In this document: positions 47,851-62,389 of the stretch, piece by piece
Layout of the letters: every line of letters starts with the position of its first letter
Numbering within the stretch: the first letter of the stretch is position 1
Source of the DNA: Nemophila menziesii
Taxonomy: Eukaryota > Streptophyta > Magnoliopsida > Boraginales > Hydrophyllaceae
NCBI GenBank assembly: GCA_029959085.1
Contig: JARWIR010000035.1
Span: 5,314,501 to 5,378,500, forward strand
DNA: 64,000 nucleotides
Reading direction: 5' to 3'
The notes under the pieces: model-generated
What the model was told of the DNA's origin: nothing
The model's database searches: none
The model's input: only the letters and a program-made list of their open reading frames with translations
Position numbers and translations under genes: made by a program

Positions 47851-49228
47851 TGGGTCAAATAAATTTATAAAAGTAATATAATAACACTTAGTCAATGGGC
47901 CCCCCGCCCCGTAAAAATTCTAACAAAAAATACTCATAACAAGTTCCCCAACGTCTTCAAGACAATCCATATATTCCATACAGAGTTAAAATTATTGTAT
48001 TCAATTTGTATATTCCATTTACATGTACCATTTTAACAACTCCATTTATGCCAAATTAGGGGGTTCACTATTTAAGTTTGCATAGAAGTCCCTTTTTGCG
48101 CTTAAATACTCCTATTTCATTCCAAAATTAATTCTATTATCAATTTATTTTCTCGGTTAGACAAAAATTCCCTATAACTTTTTTTGTTTCCGTTATAGTA
48201 TTTGAAGAATTGAGGGCCAATCGAATCGACACATTGCTTTGTTGAACAATATACATTGATATCCTTTTAACTCTGAGTTTTTTACACTCATCATTTATAA
48301 AATTGATTAAGAGTGAATTACAACACTAATAGATTTAAATTAAAGGTATTAACCGATATCAATTATCTTATACAAACTAGAAAAAACATAACGCTATGTT
48401 GAAGAGATTTATACTTTCAAAGTGATAAATAAATGTTCCATCTAACACACTTAGCAAGAATCTCTACTATTCCATTGATGGACATATTTACATGAGAAAC
48501 TTTCTATGATAGGAAATTTCTTATCAACGGAAATTTTTATGTATAATAGTTTGAAAAATCTAATTTGTACAACATATATTTTCAATAACTCGGGTAATAT
48601 TATGGTTATCATAGTAAAATGGGATACTTAGGTGATTCTACTCATCTATATAATAAATTTTATACAAAAGGCACAACGCCTAATCTTCTATTTTTGTTCG
48701 AATACGTCTAGTTTCATTGTGCACAATGATACCTACCGACATAATACATGATTCTTCCAATGAATTGGTAATGGACACATTCATTAACTAGTGCATATCA
48801 CAATATTAATGTATATGATCCAATACGATTTGGGTTATGGGGCTCTCTTGAACTCCATTGTGTGATTGTCCAATCGTCAACTTAATATCCCTAAAAAGAT
48901 ATTTTACCTGAATTTTGTCTTGATTTTTTATCTCTTTATAATACCATGTTTTTTAGTCAAAACATACTTTGGATCTTTCCATTACATATGTATTAAATAG
49001 TATACACTATAAATATTGTAATAATTTTCCGATCCCACTTGCTTTAGTGTATCCTCGGATAAACTTTATAATCCATTCATTGATATTAGTTGATTAATAT
49101 AAAGTTTAATCGGAGTTTAAAAATATTTCCAGATAATAATCTTACTTTCCCAACTCTATGATCTTTTTTTTTCGGGCTTTGCATCTCATAATGAGGAGTT
49201 AGGAAAAGATCGTCCATTAAAACCTTGG
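47851..49228. other. AT-rich spacer of U4
   Basis: Equivalent to the U1 spacer but lacking the part with TTGCCTCTCGCAAG. Contains AGGCACAACGCCTAATC near 48670. No gene seen. Confidence 0.5.
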
Positions 49229-52191
49229 GATTCTAATGAATATTGTTTATTACGAATTTGCCACGCCTTATTCGTAAAAAGAGCCATATTCATTTTTAAA
49301 AAGTATTGGAAGTCAATTTCGCCAAAATATTTCGAACCAATAATCTTCTCTTATGCAACCTAGTGCAACCTTTTCTTATGATGAGCATACCACCAGAAAT
49401 TTGTGTAAATACATGCTAAACTTTTACATAAATTCTTTAAAGATAAAAAACGTACATAAAATAATTTAGGATGGATTGAATCACACCTTCGATACACACT
49501 TATTTTCCTCCTTTGGATAACATAGTTCAAATCAAAATATATGTCATAAAAAGAATACAAAATTTGATCATACATTAATCATGTAGTATAATAAATTTAG
49601 TAGTACTAGACAAATAAACATACTTAATGAATATAACAATCAAGGTAAATGAATAAACCTAACAAATATATACAATAAAATCTCTAAGTATGAATATCAC
49701 ACAACTAAAAGAATCAATAATTTGACCACCAAAGATTTATCTGACTATACACAAATAAATTCTTTGGTAAAAGATCTATCTATGTATGAATAACATAGAA
49801 CTTAAATACCACGAACTAAGTAATGTATTACTAGTAATTATTAGTGTTAATTAGGTTAATTTCCATACAAACATAAATTAGTGAGTATCATATGTAGTCT
49901 TATACTATCACCGTCAGTAAAATAAGTAATTACCTGTGGCGTATTACATTTCTCAAATTTCATCAACAATTGTTGTTAATCCTTTAAACACAAAATTTAA
50001 TCAACAAATCTTCTAAACAACTTAAAACTATCATAAATAAACTAAATTTCATAACAGCATCACTAAAACCACAAAATCAATAAGCATCTGTTAAAATCGA
50101 TAGTTTTATAAATAGTGATTCCAAACCCCAAAACTACGATCGAAACATAACTAACCTTGTATATATTGAAATTCATAAATGTGTCAAATTAAATAAGGAT
50201 ATTTATAATAATATTACTTAGGGTACCTTTCATTTAGTAGTTTTATAATTTGCTAATATTAACCCTATAACCTGAACCTTTGATGTATTTCTATTAACCT
50301 CTTTGAACATAGAAATATTAATGTCCTTAAAATTAACCATGAAGAGTGAGACATATGAAAATAGTAAAAAGATAGGCTCAAACACTCTCTAGCCAGCTTA
50401 ATCCTTTTTATAATTCCCTATATATTTCAAAATTAAGGAGACCAAGAATGGTTTATTTATGAGACATAAAAAAAAGGTGAGATATGTTTCCTTGTGTGAT
50501 TCCATCATAAAGTGTGATATTTTAAACAAAATCACAATTAATATAAATTTGTTACTTTTTAGTCAAAGACATATTTTATGATTCTACCAATCTAGATCTT
50601 TGGAAAAGTCAACTTTCTAAGGATATTTTTGATGTGTTCATAATGATTAACCTTATTAAGTTTCACAATCGCGTAATAACTGTTTGTTACTTTATTCTTC
50701 TTTGAAGTAATAATATATGTCATGAGACAAAAAAATATTATGATGGATAGCATACTTAATAGGTGAAAAAAGAACATCCGATGAAGGAGTTAGTTGTTAC
50801 ATAGGTTATGATCTTATTGTCAAAACTGGCGTAGGAAATGGGTCGGTAATAACAAATTTTAATAATGGACTCATCTTAGGGGATATAAGTGTTAGTGGTA
50901 TTATTAAGCATGTTAACATTAAATTTACCCTCAAAGAAGGAAGTCTCCATTTCTAGGAAATCAAATTTGATTATTTCCAGGTATATGATATGATAGGCCA
51001 AGAATCATACATGGCCTTGGAGATATCTTACCACCCATTAAAAAAATGCATTCTTGAACCCTAAAATGTTGGAGGTAACATGACATCAATGTTTATCTCA
51101 TACATGACTTTGCAAGGTTGATGATAAAAAACACCCATTCGTTTTGAGCAAAGATCCATGTTATAAATATTCTTATAAAAGTAGACCAAATTTCCTTTAA
51201 TGATCATTAAGTCATCTTTTTATACCTTATTATAATCTTGAATTATAGTGATTCTTTTGAAATTTTTCCTTTAAGCTACTAAATAATAAAGGAAGGTCGT
51301 GTTCATGTAACCATCTACCACCAAATTATCTCTGAATCTTGCTTTCACGAAAGCTTTTTCTAGAGTTCAAATACTATCCAAGGAAAGATTAATATAAATC
51401 TCATCCTCCAAAATATTTACCATGCAAGACTCGTTCTAGATGAGATCCAGTTATTCTTGAGGACATTTGATCAATATATAATTGTTCTTGAAAGTCGTAC
51501 TAGTCCAATTATTTTAAGAATCTATAATACCTTGTTTTAATTAGTTTTTAGTCCAATCTAAAGCACCCACAAATATTCCCCAAGAATGTTTGTCAACTCA
51601 TTCACATGTAGCTATTAACCCATAAACGTTCCATGCAAAATCTCTTAATTGATTGTGAGAATGAAGGCTTACAAATAACGAAGACATTAAATTTTTTAGA
51701 TTCGATGGTTGAACATTAAGTTTGGAAGATATTAAAACATTGTTGATTATAGCGAACCCGATCGATATTAATCCTATTATTCTGATCAACTGACCTTTTA
51801 TTTGTCCATGCGAATAAACAAACATTTGGTGGTATATCTGTCAAGCCATTAAAGCTGATTATATCATTAAATGTTTTAGTTTGAGTACTATTTGCATCTC
51901 TTAAATATATATTTTTAGAAGGTTGTAGGTATTTAGTTTAAATATAGTGATATAACCAAAGGTTCATTAGAACTAGTATTCCAGTTTGATAACTAATCCC
52001 AATGTTTTTTGCACTCCTCGAAGTTGTTTGGCACATGAACGAACCCCAATAACCAAGAAATCTTGTACTTTTCTATAGTATGACAGACAAGGATATACAT
52101 ATTAGCTAAAAAAACTAAGATCAATACTATTCAAGCTTAACAAGATAGTATCTTTACAGATTTCTCGCGTACCAATAGAAGACACATAGTG
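49229..52191. repeat. Macrosatellite short unit U5
   Basis: Starts GATTCTAATGAATATTG. Near 50165 it shows the same deletion junction as U2 (CTTGTATATATTG to AAATTCATAAATGTGTC to ATTACTTAGGGTACC). It ends near 52191, where GACACATAGTG joins ATGTCCAATAATTTGTTG, a different right junction from U2. Confidence 0.75.
50210..52190 (-). pseudogene. Fossil LINE in U5 (EN and 5' RT only)
   Basis: Same truncated form as U2. FADD equivalent FSYV (50350-50361). Endonuclease words near 51780-51840 are more eroded than in U1. Confidence 0.55.
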
Positions 52192-53598
52192 ATGTCCAAT
52201 AATTTGTTGTTTAATATTGATTTGATTCTAAACAATGTCTACTAAGTTATACATTTTCAATGGATCTCTGTCCCTACTTGATATTGACATTATTCCTATT
52301 AACTTTTTTTATACTTATAATGATGAAAAATTTGCATCCATATGAGAACCATTCAAAATATATATCATTTTGGTCTCTTATTTTGCTTTTTACTTTTTAA
52401 AATTTTGTTAGTATTTTTTTAATCTCAAATATATAAAGAGTTTAGTATTTTATGGACATGTTGTTTTAGAATTATAAATTTTATAGATAAATTTTATTTA
52501 TGTTTACTATGCATAATTGACTCTATATTTAATCCTATTGATACATGTTAGTTTATGTACATATAAATTTCTTAACAATAAATTTGATTTTGGAATCTAT
52601 TGAGTACTATTATGTTTACCGATAATACTTTTTTTCTTTTGTTTGAGACTTCATTTATAAGACAATATGAATATGTTTTGTCCATGATAGTAGGATAGAG
52701 AAGAATGAAAATTCAATCAAAATCATTAAATATAGATTAAATAATATGTTTTATATCTTGTGGCAGGTTATGTGTTAAATAAAATTTTAATTAAGTATGG
52801 TTCTCCTTCTTTTAGCTTGACCACTAAATCATCAACAATGTGCCTTATTCTGGCCCTCCCTGTGATTTAAAGATATTCTTTCTAATTAGGTTCATAACCA
52901 ACAATTTTATTGTACATATATAATTATATTAGTTAACCTTGTTGCACTATTATTAAAATTTATATAATTCATGAGTTTGAGTATTTAAAAATATATATTT
53001 TTAATACAATAAATCATGGATTTATTCTTTCAACTTTGTATTTTTATCATGTAGTGGTGTTGATAATACATCCAAAATATTATTTTAGACTTATGCTCTT
53101 CTGCTCATGAAACTGCCCGCCATTTGCAGACCATTAGCCACCATCTTTAACCTGTATTGGCCATCAACAAACGAAGAACCACAGTAAGGTAAATAAATTA
53201 ACTTTGAAATTGAAATTCTAAAAAATAAAATTATTTTTTAAACTAATTTCATCACTTTTACAATATTTCTAATTTATATGATTTAAAAATAATTACAATC
53301 ATGAGGTTTATAATATTTTTATACAAATTCTACAATGATCATTCATGAACGTTGTAAACCTGTATAAGAAGTGTTCCACTAAGAATAAGGGTATGGATAT
53401 CATATTATTATACAAATCCTACAATATCTATTTTTGGTCCTATATTGTGTTTTTTTAGAATGGTTTCGTAGTAAAAATTCATTTGATGCAACTGCAATTT
53501 TTTACTATACTGCATTTTTTTTAATTGTTTTGTAGTAAATATTCATTTCAAAATTCCTGATATTTATTCTTATACTGCATATTATCGTCGAAGATGGT

Positions 53599-53925
53599 TT
53601 CACAACCCAGTGAATTGTATTGCATAACTTATTGAATTGTATTGCGCAACCCAACCTAGTGAATTGTATCGCATAGCCTAGTAAATTTTATCGCTCAACA
53701 CCATTAATTGTGTCGTATATCCCCTTGTATTGCACGAATTATTGAATTGTATTGCCCAAACCAACCCATTGAATTGTATCGCATAGCCTAGTAAATTTTA
53801 TCGCACAACCCCGTGAATTGTGTGTATATCCCCTTGAATTGTGTTGCACATCCCAGTGTCGCACATCCTCATAAATTGCGTCGTATAACCCAGTGAATTA
53901 TGTCTCCCAAGTGAAGGGTATTGTG
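53599..53925. repeat. Minisatellite in U6
   Basis: About 15 degenerate monomers of about 20 bp, including the roughly 125 bp higher-order repeat seen in U4. Confidence 0.78.
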
Positions 53926-54589
53926 GAACTGAATTAATAGTGAACTAGGCTGATCTTATGAAGAAAGTTTAATGAATAAAAAACGTAATATGTCCTCCAA
54001 TATAGGACAAGGGGTGTCCAAAAAGGTCACTTCATATTGAAAGAGGAAGATGAAAAACTGAAAATGAATCAACCATGGATGCATAATGTTCTTTATTTAT
54101 ATATGTAACAAACAAGTTTATAAATATTAACTTAATTATAAAGAATATAGATTGAAATTCATAAAAGTTTCAAATTGAATTAGGACTACAAACTACTTTA
54201 AAATTTATTTAACGCTAATTACATGTTATGTTTCTTATATTAAGATAGATTTGTATTCTTTTTTTTTGTAGTGATCATCTTGAGATAATAATACTATTAT
54301 ACAAATGTTTGAACTTCAATAAAACTGAAAAGTATATAAAATTGGAACAATACATTTGATTTCAATCAAGTTGATAATTTTTTAGTTAAAATACATGAAT
54401 AAAATAAAATAATAAGGGATAAAATTATTCATCCAATTCTAGATTAGTTACAAAGCCCTCGCAGAGATTTGATCAAATTCTGCATAGAGATGTTAATAGT
54501 TATATGGAAGGAAATTAAACATGAATGTCAGAGATATTCGTCTCTACATTTATAAACCTATGAATTATACTCAAATACTCAAATACAAC

Positions 54590-57345
54590 AATAAGTTTTG
54601 GGTAACTCCGAGAGAGACGTTCACATCCTCAAAATAATCACAGTGGTTTATCCTTCGATAATTGAAAATCACCAAAATGTCTTGCCATTGCAAGGAACTA
54701 GTATCTTAGAATTCTCAAAAACAAAGATAAAAATACTTGTAAGCAGATATTTATTGATAAAGGAGGCATCACAAAAAGTATCAAAGATAGAAGATGGGTC
54801 TCCATCTTGGGAAAAGTTAACTTAAATATTAATATGTCTAGCTTCACTGAATGCCTTTCATTTTTAAATTATCCAATCTTCCTTAATAATTTTCATCATT
54901 TAAATTTCAGCCAAAATGATTTCCCATTTGGTTCTAAGTTTTGTAACTTCAAAGAGACATTTCATTCTGTCAAAAATTTCAGGTGTAATTGTTATACAAA
55001 CCTCCATAGTTTAAGGACAATAAAATAACGATATGTTGCACTGTTTTTTACGATTGATTGTAAATTCGGTATCTTTCATTTAAAGTACATTTCCTCTTTA
55101 TATATCTTAACTCCACACAACATAGACTCATTGCAACACTTGAACTAAAAAACAATGTTTTTCAAATCCAGGGATATGTATGGATGCTAAACGACGAATC
55201 TCGGATTTAAGGTTTATAATAGCATGATATCTTATTCTTGTGTTGAAGCTTCTATTATCTAAATGAGAAGAAATAATTATATATTAATCCTCCAAACAAC
55301 TCGTGAAGTGGGGTATTGATAATGAATTTTTATCCCAAATGGGTGAGCCCTTTTTGGATAAACTCTATTTCAGCCAATCCCATTAGTGTGTAGGAGTTCT
55401 TGAAATTTATAAACATTTACATTCTCTGGTTTTTATATCAGGATAGGAGTTGGGTGCCATTAATTATCCTAGTTTTTAATATTTGATAAAAAAAATTTGC
55501 ATGGTGAATACCCATTTAAACACCTCTCTACAAGCCATTATGATTACTCAAATCAACGATTTAATCAACGAAGAATTTGGAACATTAAGGCCCTTGAGAA
55601 TTTTGAACACCATATAATCATGTCCATTGAGGAGTTGCTAAGCAGTAGATGCTAAGAGATCCATGTTCATAACATCAAATTCTCTAGAACTCAATCCTCC
55701 ATATGGTTTGTTCAATAATTTTACCCTAGAATATCAAGTGAATCTTTTTCTTTTTACCCAAATCCAACCAAAAAATTTCCACCATTCTAAATATGTTTTT
55801 ACAAAATGTTGTTTGAAATTGAAAAATCAACATCTAGTAATTAAGAAAGGTTTGGAAGACAAAACTAATAAGGACATTCTTTATTTCATCTAGGAGGATT
55901 CTCTTTTTTCAACCATTGGGTCTTTGTAAAAATGGACCTTCATCTATCGAAGGATTTTGATATTGGACCTCATGTAATTCATCGAGATTTCAAGATATTA
56001 ATCAATACTAAGAGAGATGATTTAATGGTTAATAAGATTACTTAGTGTACCTTATTTTTGGAAGTTTCTTAATTAGATAAGATACACCCTCTAAACCGGA
56101 GCTTTGATGCATTTCTTTTAACCTCTTTGAACATGAAAATTTTAGAGTCGTTAAGACTAACCATGAAGAGTGATCCAGATACAAATAGTAAGTGAGATAG
56201 GCTCAAACACTCTCTAGACAGCTGTATCCTTTTTATATTTCCCTATTCCTTTCAAAATTAATGAGACGAAGAAGCTTTATTCATGAGACTTAAAAAAATG
56301 GTGAGATGTGTTTCTTTGTCTGGTTCCATTATATAGTGTGATATTTTAAATAGGATCAGAATTAATAGAAATTAGGTACTTTTTAGTCAAGACATATTTC
56401 ATGATCCTACCAATCTAGATCTTTTGAAAAGTCAACTTTCTAAGGATATTGTTGATGTGTTCATCTACCTTAACCTTATCAAGTTCGACAATCGTGTAAT
56501 AATTGTTTGTTTCTCAATTCTTTTTTAAATTAATAAGATATGTCATGAGCCAGTATAATATTTTGATGGGTAGCATACATACTAGGTGAAACCAAGACAT
56601 CCAGTGAAGTAGTTAGTCGTTACATAGGTTATGATGTTATAGTAAAAATTGGTGTATGAAATGGGTCGGTAATTCTAAATTTTAATATGGGACTCGTCTT
56701 GGGGGATATAAGTGTTAGTGGTATTATTAAGCATGTTAACATACAATTTAACCTTGAATAAAGAAGTATCGATTGGGAATCGAATTTGGCGATTTCCAAG
56801 TATATGGTAGGATAGGCCAACAATCATCCATGGCCCTTGAGATTTCTTACCACCCATTAAAAAAATTAATTCTTGACACCCTAAAATTTGGAGGTAACAT
56901 GACATCAATGTTCATCTCATACATGACTTTGCAAGGTTGACGATCAACGACACCGATTTTTTTTTGAGAAAAGATCCTTGTTATAATATTCTCATAAAAG
57001 GAGACCAAACTACATTTAATGATCATTAGGTCATCTTTCTATACCTCATTTTAGTCTTGAATTATAGTGATTCGTTTAAAAAAATTTCCTTGGGCCACCG
57101 AGAAATGAAAGAAGGTCGTTTTCATGTAACCATCTACCACCAAATTAATTCTCGATCTACCTTTCATGAAAGCTTCTTCAGGAGTTCAAATACTATCCAG
57201 GGAAAAATGAATATATATCATATCCTCCAAATTCTGTACTATGCAAGACACATTCTAGAGGAGAATCAGACTTTTTGAGGTCCTTTGATCAATACATTAT
57301 TGTTCTTGAAAGTTTTTCTAGTCCAATTAATGAAAGAATACATAA
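54590..57345 (-). pseudogene. Fossil LINE in U6 (RT and 3' part, EN deleted)
   Basis: The minus-strand frame 56675-56908 keeps GGKKSQGPWMIVGLSYH (RT block KSPGPDGF) followed by VNMLNNTTNTYIP and HIKIGNYRP, which align with L1 INxTxIxLIPK and FRPIS. FADD equivalent FVSG (56174-56185). Confidence 0.6.
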
Positions 57346-60300
57346 TAACCTAGCAACTCTGAGTTTCTTACATTCAATATTTATAAAAATGATTAATAGC
57401 GAATTACAGCATTGATAAATTTAAATTAAGTATTAACTCATACCAACTATCTTATACAAACAAGAAAAAAACATAACACTATGTTGAAGAGATTTATACT
57501 TTCAAAGTTATAAATCAGTGTTCCATCTAACACACTTAGCAAGAATCTATAATATATTCCATTAATGGACCTATTGACGTGAGAAATTTTCAACGCTAGA
57601 AATTTTCTCAGCCACCTACACATTTTATGGATAATAGTTTGCACAAGACATATTTTCAATACCTTGAGTAATATTAAGATTTTAATAGTAAAATGGGTTA
57701 CTTAGGCAATTCTACTCATCTATATAATCAGTTTCATAAAGAAGGCACCGCGCCTCACCTTTTATTTTGGTTCGATTACGTCTTGTTTCACTGTGCACAA
57801 TGATACCGACCGACACAATACATGAATTTTCCTATGAATTTGTAATGGACACATTCTTTAACTAGTGCATATCATAATATTCTCTATAGTCAGAAGATAC
57901 TTTGCATCTTTCCATTACATATGTATCAAATAGTATACACAATAACTATTGTAATAATTTTCCGTTACCACTTTCTTTAGTTTATCCTTGGTTAAACTTT
58001 ATAATCCAATCATTGATATTAGTTGATTAGGATGACGTTTAATCTGAGTTTAATTAGATTCTCGGATAGTAATCTTAATTTCCTAACTCTATGATATTTT
58101 CTTTTCGAGCTTTGCATCTCATAATGAGGAGTTAGGAAAAGGAAACCCACTAAAAACTTGGGATTCTAATGTATCTTGTTTATTACGAATTTGTCACGCC
58201 TAATTCGTAAAAATATCCATATTCATTTTTTAAAAGTATTCGAAGTCGATTTCACCAAAATATTTCGTACCAATAATCTTCTCATGAAACCTAGTGAAAC
58301 TTTTTCTTATGATGAGCATACCACCGAAATTTGTGTAAAAACATGCAAAATTTTTACATAAATACTTCAAAGATTAAAAACATACATAAAATAATCTGGG
58401 ATGGATTGAAGCAAACCTTCGATACACACTTAATTTCCTCCTTTAGATAACATAGTTGAAATCAAACTAGATCTCATAAAAAGAATACGATATTTGATCC
58501 TAAATTAATCACTGGGTATAATAAATTTAGTGAGTACTTGAAAATTGAATATACTTAATGAATATAAAAATCAAATCTATTAATAAACCTAACAACTATA
58601 CACAATAAAATCTATAAGTATGCATATCACATTACTCAAAGAGTTAATAATTTGACAACTAAAGATGTATTTGACTATACACACATAAATTCTTGTATAG
58701 TATGATATATCTATGTGTGAATAACATAGAATTGAAATACCATGAACTATATAATGTATTACTCATAATTATTTGTGTTAGTTAGGTTAATATCCATACA
58801 AACATAAACTAGTGAGTATAATATATATATATACCCATATACTATCATTGTGAGTAAAATCAATAATTACCTATGGTTTTTTACATTTCTCAAATTGCAT
58901 TAACAATTGTTGTTAATCCTTTAAACACAAAATTTAATCAACAAAACTTCCAAACAACCATAATAAGCACTAAATTGCATAATAACGTTAGTAAAACCAT
59001 AAAATCATTAAACATGTGCGAAAAATCCATAGTTTTATAAATAGTGATTCCAAACCCTAAAACTATGGCCGAAACATAACTAACCTTGTATATATTGCTT
59101 TTTTCACAATGAAGAATTTTCAAAATCTTTTTTTTCTTTTTCTTTTGTAAAGATTGCAGTAATGTGTTGTAAAAAATTTCATTTATAAAATATATGGATA
59201 TTTTAGGCCCATAAAATTTTAAGGGATTCTAAGAAAAAAAAACTCTCTTCCCTTAATGAAAAATTGGTTTTCAAAACCCTTATATAAAAATTTTGTTTTG
59301 TCAAATGTTGGTATGAATTAAAAAATAATATAAATTGAATTAATATAATTTATTTGGCACAAGAATAGTTCATTTTTTACTAGCCCCTTTCATGTCCGTC
59401 CAAAATCTTTTTGTAAAATCTCACAAAACCCTAGATTATGTTTTGCACATAAAGGTTTGTCGTCACATAACCAAAACTTGTTATTCTTAGACATGTTCGC
59501 ACCTATAAAATTATATTGACGAACCATTTTTACTTCTCTCCTTCTATAAAATATCATATACTTCTTTTTCTTCTCCTACCTTCTAAAAACACACGGTTTG
59601 AACCTATTTCATCATATTAGGAACCGACATCCAAAACATTCAACCCTTTCTTCTAAGATCTGACTACACATATATATGGGGAAGACATCTACTTGGTAGG
59701 AAATGGTGGAGATATAAAGGATACACTTTATACTATACCTATATATTTCATTTTTAAAAATATTTTTCAATTTATTTTGTAATTTATTTTGTGTATTTAA
59801 ATTTTCTTTTGATGTATATTTGTGCGTGAATAACTTTTTCCATTTTTAAATTGGTTATAAATGTTATAAATTTGTATCAAGGTATCACCAAATCTTTTTT
59901 TAATAGAAAAATATTAATTTTAAATCCTAGCCATACTTTAGATCATTTATTAAGGAGGTAAGATTTTTGTTGTGCCAATGAATTCTGATGGCTAGGTAAA
60001 AATGATGGTTATATTTCAATTTTGAATAGAGCAGATGTGAAGTGTTTCTAGTATGTGTTGTGTTGTCTAGTACTTTGTTGTTTAATCTTGATTTGATTCC
60101 AAACAATATCTACTAAGTTATACATTTTCAATGGATCTCTGTCCCTACTTGATATTGACATTATTCCTACTATCCTTTTTTATACTTATATTGATGTAAA
60201 ATTTGCATCCATATGAGAATCATTCAAATTTATATCGTTTTGGTGTCTTGTTTTCCTTTTTACTTTTTCAAATTTTGTTGTTATTTTTTTAATCTCATAT

Positions 60301-61416
60301 ATTTAAAGAGTTTAGTATTTATGGACATGTTTTAAAATTATAAATTTTATAGATAAATTTTATTTATGTTTACTATACATAATTGACTCTATATTTAATC
60401 GTATAGATACATGTTAGTTTATGTACTTGTAAATTTCTTAACAATAAATTGGATTTTGGAATCTATTGAGTACTATTATGTTTACAGATAATACTTTTCT
60501 TTTTTGTTTGAGACTTCATTTATAAGACCATATAAATATGTTTTCTCCATGATAGTAGGATAGAGAAGAATGAAAATTCAATCAAAATTATTAAATATAG
60601 ATTAAATAATATATTTTATATCTTGTGGCAGGTTATGTGTTATGTGAAGAATTTTTATTATTCAAATGTCAAGATTGTTGGCCATAACATTTTAAAGTAT
60701 GGTTCTCCTTCTTTTATCTTGACCTACATCATCAACAATGTCCCATATTCTAGCCCGCCCTGTGATTTAAAGATATAATTGCTAATTAGGTTCATAGCCA
60801 ACCATTTTCTTGTATATATATAAATCTATTAGTTAACCTTGTTGCACTATTTCTAAAACTTACACAATTCACGAGTTTGAGTATTTAAAAATATATAAAT
60901 TAATGTATTTTTTTGTATACAATAAATCATGGATTTATTTTTTCAACGTCGTATCTTCATCATGTAGTGGTGTTGATAATACATCCAAAATATAATTTTA
61001 GACTTATGGCTCTTCTACTGAAGAAACCGCCGCCATTTACAGACCATTCGCCATCAACAAACGAAGAACCAAATTAAGGTAAATAAATTAACTTTTGAAA
61101 TCCTAAAAAATAAAAATTTTAAACTAATTTCATCACTTTTACAATTTTTCTAAATTATCTGATTTAAAAATAATTAGAATCATTAGGTTTATAATATTTT
61201 TATACAAATTATACAATGGCCATTCATGAAACGTTGTAAACCTTTTACTGTATAAGAAGTGACCCACTAAGAATACCCGTGTGTTTTTTTCCTATACTGC
61301 ATGTTTTTGAATTGTTTTGTAGTAAATATTCACTTGAAAATTCATGAAATTTATTCTTATACTGCATATTATGAATTGTTTGCAGTAAATATTTATTTGA
61401 CGCAACGTCGAATATG

Positions 61417-61745
61417 GTTACACAACCCAGTGAATTGTATTGCACAACTTATTGAATTGTATTGCGCAACCCAACCCAGGGAATTGTATTGCATAGGCTA
61501 GTAAATTTTATCGCACAACCCCCTGAATTGTGTCGTATATCCCCGTGAATTGCATTGCGCAACCCAACCCATTGAATTGTATCGCATAACCTAGTAAATT
61601 TTATCGCACAACCCCGTGAATTGTGTTGTATGTCCCCGTAAATTGTGTTGCACATCCCAGCGTCGCACAACCTCGTAAATTATATCGCACAACCTCGTGA
61701 ATTATGTCGCATAACCCAGTCAATTATGTCGCCCTTGTGAAGGGT
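61417..61745. repeat. Minisatellite in U7
   Basis: About 15 monomers (GTGAATTGTATTGCACAAC type). Minus-strand frames across it give repetitive peptides that simply mirror the DNA repeat. Confidence 0.8.
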
Positions 61746-62389
61746 ATTGTGGACCTGAATTGTTAGTGAACTGGGCTGATCATATGAAGAAAGTTTAATG
61801 AAAAAAAAACCTAATATGTCCTCCAGTATAGGACAAGGGGTGTCCAAAAAGGTCACTTCATATTAAAAGAGGAAAATGAAAAACTGAAAATGAATCAACC
61901 ATGGATGCATAATATTCTTTATTTATATATGTAACAAACAAGTGTATAATTATAAACTTAATTATCAAGAATGTAGATTGAAATTCATAAAAGTTTGAAA
62001 TTAAATAAGGATTACAAAATACTTCAAAATTTATTTAACACTAATTACATGTTATGTTTCTTATATTAAGATAGATTTGTATTCTTTGTTTTTTTGTAGT
62101 GATCATCTTGAGATAAAAATACTATTGTATAAATGTTTGAACTTCAATAAAACTGCAAAGTATATAAAAATAGGAACAATACATTTGAGTTCAATCAAGT
62201 TGACAATTTTTAGTTAAAATACATGAATAAAGTAAAATAATTAGGGATAAAATTATTCATCCAATCCTATATTAGTTACAAAACCCTCGCAGAGATATGA
62301 TCAAATTCTGCATAGAGCTGTTAATAGTTATTTGGAAGGAAATTATAAACCTATGAATTATACTCAAATACTCAAATACAACAATATGT

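Larger units (their letters stand above)
36236..49228. repeat. Macrosatellite unit U4 (12,993 bp, with internal 3.56 kb duplication)
   Basis: The most complete unit. Removing one duplicated copy (about 3.56 kb) and the MITE leaves about 9.2 kb. It carries every landmark in order and is the best reference for the unit consensus. Starts GATTCTGATGAATC. Confidence 0.85.
52192..58161. repeat. Macrosatellite unit U6 (internally deleted)
   Basis: Begins in the middle of the split-gene segment and continues through GCAGGTTATGTG (near 52763) and the minisatellite. At about 57345 the RT part of the fossil LINE joins directly to spacer (ACCTAGCAACTCTGAGTTTC), so the endonuclease is missing. It ends at the start of U7. 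Confidence 0.75.

Noticed and set aside
61245..61670. Minus-strand frames with repetitive peptides (for example CAIKFT, HNSGG)
   Set aside because: They lie wholly or largely in the minisatellite and reflect its period rather than a protein.
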